A stretch of DNA of 13,893 nucleotides, taken from Zymomonas sp. (GTDB lineage Bacteria > Pseudomonadota > Alphaproteobacteria > Sphingomonadales > Sphingomonadaceae). Positions within the stretch are counted from its first letter, which is position 1. Every line of letters begins with the position of its first letter. The notes beneath the pieces are model-generated. The model did no database searches, was not told where the DNA came from, and worked only from the letters and a program-made list of their open reading frames with translations. The stretch covers positions 1 through 13,893 of the forward strand of contig JAIYAJ010000193.1 in the NCBI GenBank assembly GCA_027489105.1, written 5' to 3'. A program made the position numbers and the translations under genes. This document shows positions 13,401 through 13,893 of this stretch, piece by piece.

Positions 13401-13583
13401 CGCCCTGAAAGGGCAAATGGCCCGCTGGCGCCTTCGGACCGGGGTGCAGGGCGAGGCTGTTGACGTTCGCCCTATTGGCCGTAGCGCGGCCAGCCGGCCG
13501 GCGGCCATGAACTCAGGGCGGGGCTGTGGCGTGAGATGTCCGGCTTCTCTTCCCCGGAGCCCTAAATTCTCTGGTCGACGGGG

Positions 13584-13763
13584 GTGGGGCCGCTCATCGC
13601 GCTGGCTGCCTGGTTGCCGCTTGCCCTGAAGCGGCTTCCGCTGTCATTGCCGATCATCTGCATCGCCATCGGCGCAACGATCGTCCTGCACGGACTGACC
13701 GTCACGCCCGTCATGCGCTCGCTCGACAGCCTGAACGGTCGCGACCCCGATGACGCGGGTGTA
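13584..13763 (+). pseudogene. Internally deleted Na+/H+ antiporter remnant
   Basis: The + strand frame reads GPLIALAAWLPLALKRLPLS followed by LPIICIAIGAT, which resembles the first membrane helix of CPA1-type sodium/proton antiporters. It passes without a break into IVLHGLTVTPVMRSLD and NGRDPDD, which resembles the extreme C-terminus of the same family. The several hundred residues in between, with all transport helices, are missing; the junction lies near 13675-13682. There is no ATG, only GTG 13584 in a poor setting, and the frame then runs without a stop into the antisense of the next gene. I read it as a deletion scar of a once complete antiporter gene. The family call is from motif memory and is moderate. 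A functional micro-protein with one hydrophobic helix is the less likely alternative. Confidence 0.5.
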
Positions 13764-13783
13764 GGCGCGGCTGGTTCCGGACC

Positions 13784-13893
13784 TCAGGCCGCCCGATCCA
13801 GCAGCGGCCCCATCGCCACGATATCCCCCGCGCTGAAGACCATCTGGCCGGGGGTGTCGCCCTCCACGCCGTGGAAGAAGAAGGGGGTACCGA
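13784..13893 (-). CDS. C-terminal 35 residues of an unidentified protein (5' end outside window)
   Basis: Read from the window edge, the - strand frame gives GTPFFFHGVEGDTPGQMVFS followed by AGDIVAMGPLLDRAA and TGA at 13784-13786. Composition and codon use fit a real high-GC chromosomal gene, and the sequence looks like the end of a compact soluble domain. I do not recognise the family and see no link to the peptide cluster. It is convergent with the antiporter remnant. If it is an ordinary chromosomal gene, the cluster ends before it. Confidence 0.5.
   Translation of the reverse strand, partial: GTPFFFHGVEGDTPGQMVFSAGDIVAMGPLLDRAA

Overview
The window looks like chromosomal DNA of a high-GC alphaproteobacterium, most likely a sphingomonad (Sphingomonas or a close relative). 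The grounds are the strong G/C bias at third codon positions, a DUF2336 protein (an alphaproteobacterial family), and protein sequences that resemble sphingomonad versions of ThiC, YjdF/DUF2238 and Ung. Taxonomy is inferred from recall of these families, not from a search.

Left part (1-1245, + strand): the last 65 codons of thiC, a strong intrinsic terminator, a YjdF/DUF2238 membrane protein, and a small conserved-looking protein of unknown function.

Second part (1271-5803, - strand): four genes in one direction, read from right to left. They are a 98-residue Hpt-like protein, a two-domain protein (nucleotidyltransferase-like plus CDP-alcohol-phosphotransferase-like membrane part), a DUF2336 protein, and a histidine-kinase-like protein that overlaps the DUF2336 gene by ATGA. 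Three of these appear to lack their catalytic or phosphoacceptor residues. Diverging from this group is an 817-residue coiled-coil membrane protein (5886-8339, +); the 82-bp gap between them carries a dyad. A normal uracil-DNA glycosylase gene, ung (8417-9115, +), follows.

Third part (9280-13384, - strand): a compact, visibly less GC-rich block that reads as a lasso-peptide-type RiPP cluster. Right to left it holds an HprK-like kinase, a PAPS-type sulfotransferase overlapping it by ATGA, a 200-bp gap with a possible terminator and an operator-like inverted repeat, a 50-residue precursor peptide with an excellent ribosome binding site, and an asparagine-synthetase-like macrolactam cyclase. The precursor leader resembles the paeninodin type, the proposed core has Asp at position 8 and ends in Ser, and the kinase is of the kind known to phosphorylate a C-terminal Ser. 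The sulfotransferase suggests a second tailoring step. The usual B1 (RRE) and B2 (leader protease) genes and an exporter are not in the window, which is the main puzzle.

Right edge (13584-13893): an apparent scar of a Na+/H+ antiporter gene, with the N-terminal part joined directly to the C-terminal part, convergent with the 3' end of an unidentified - strand gene. Together with ung on the other side it brackets the peptide cluster, as expected if the cluster was inserted.
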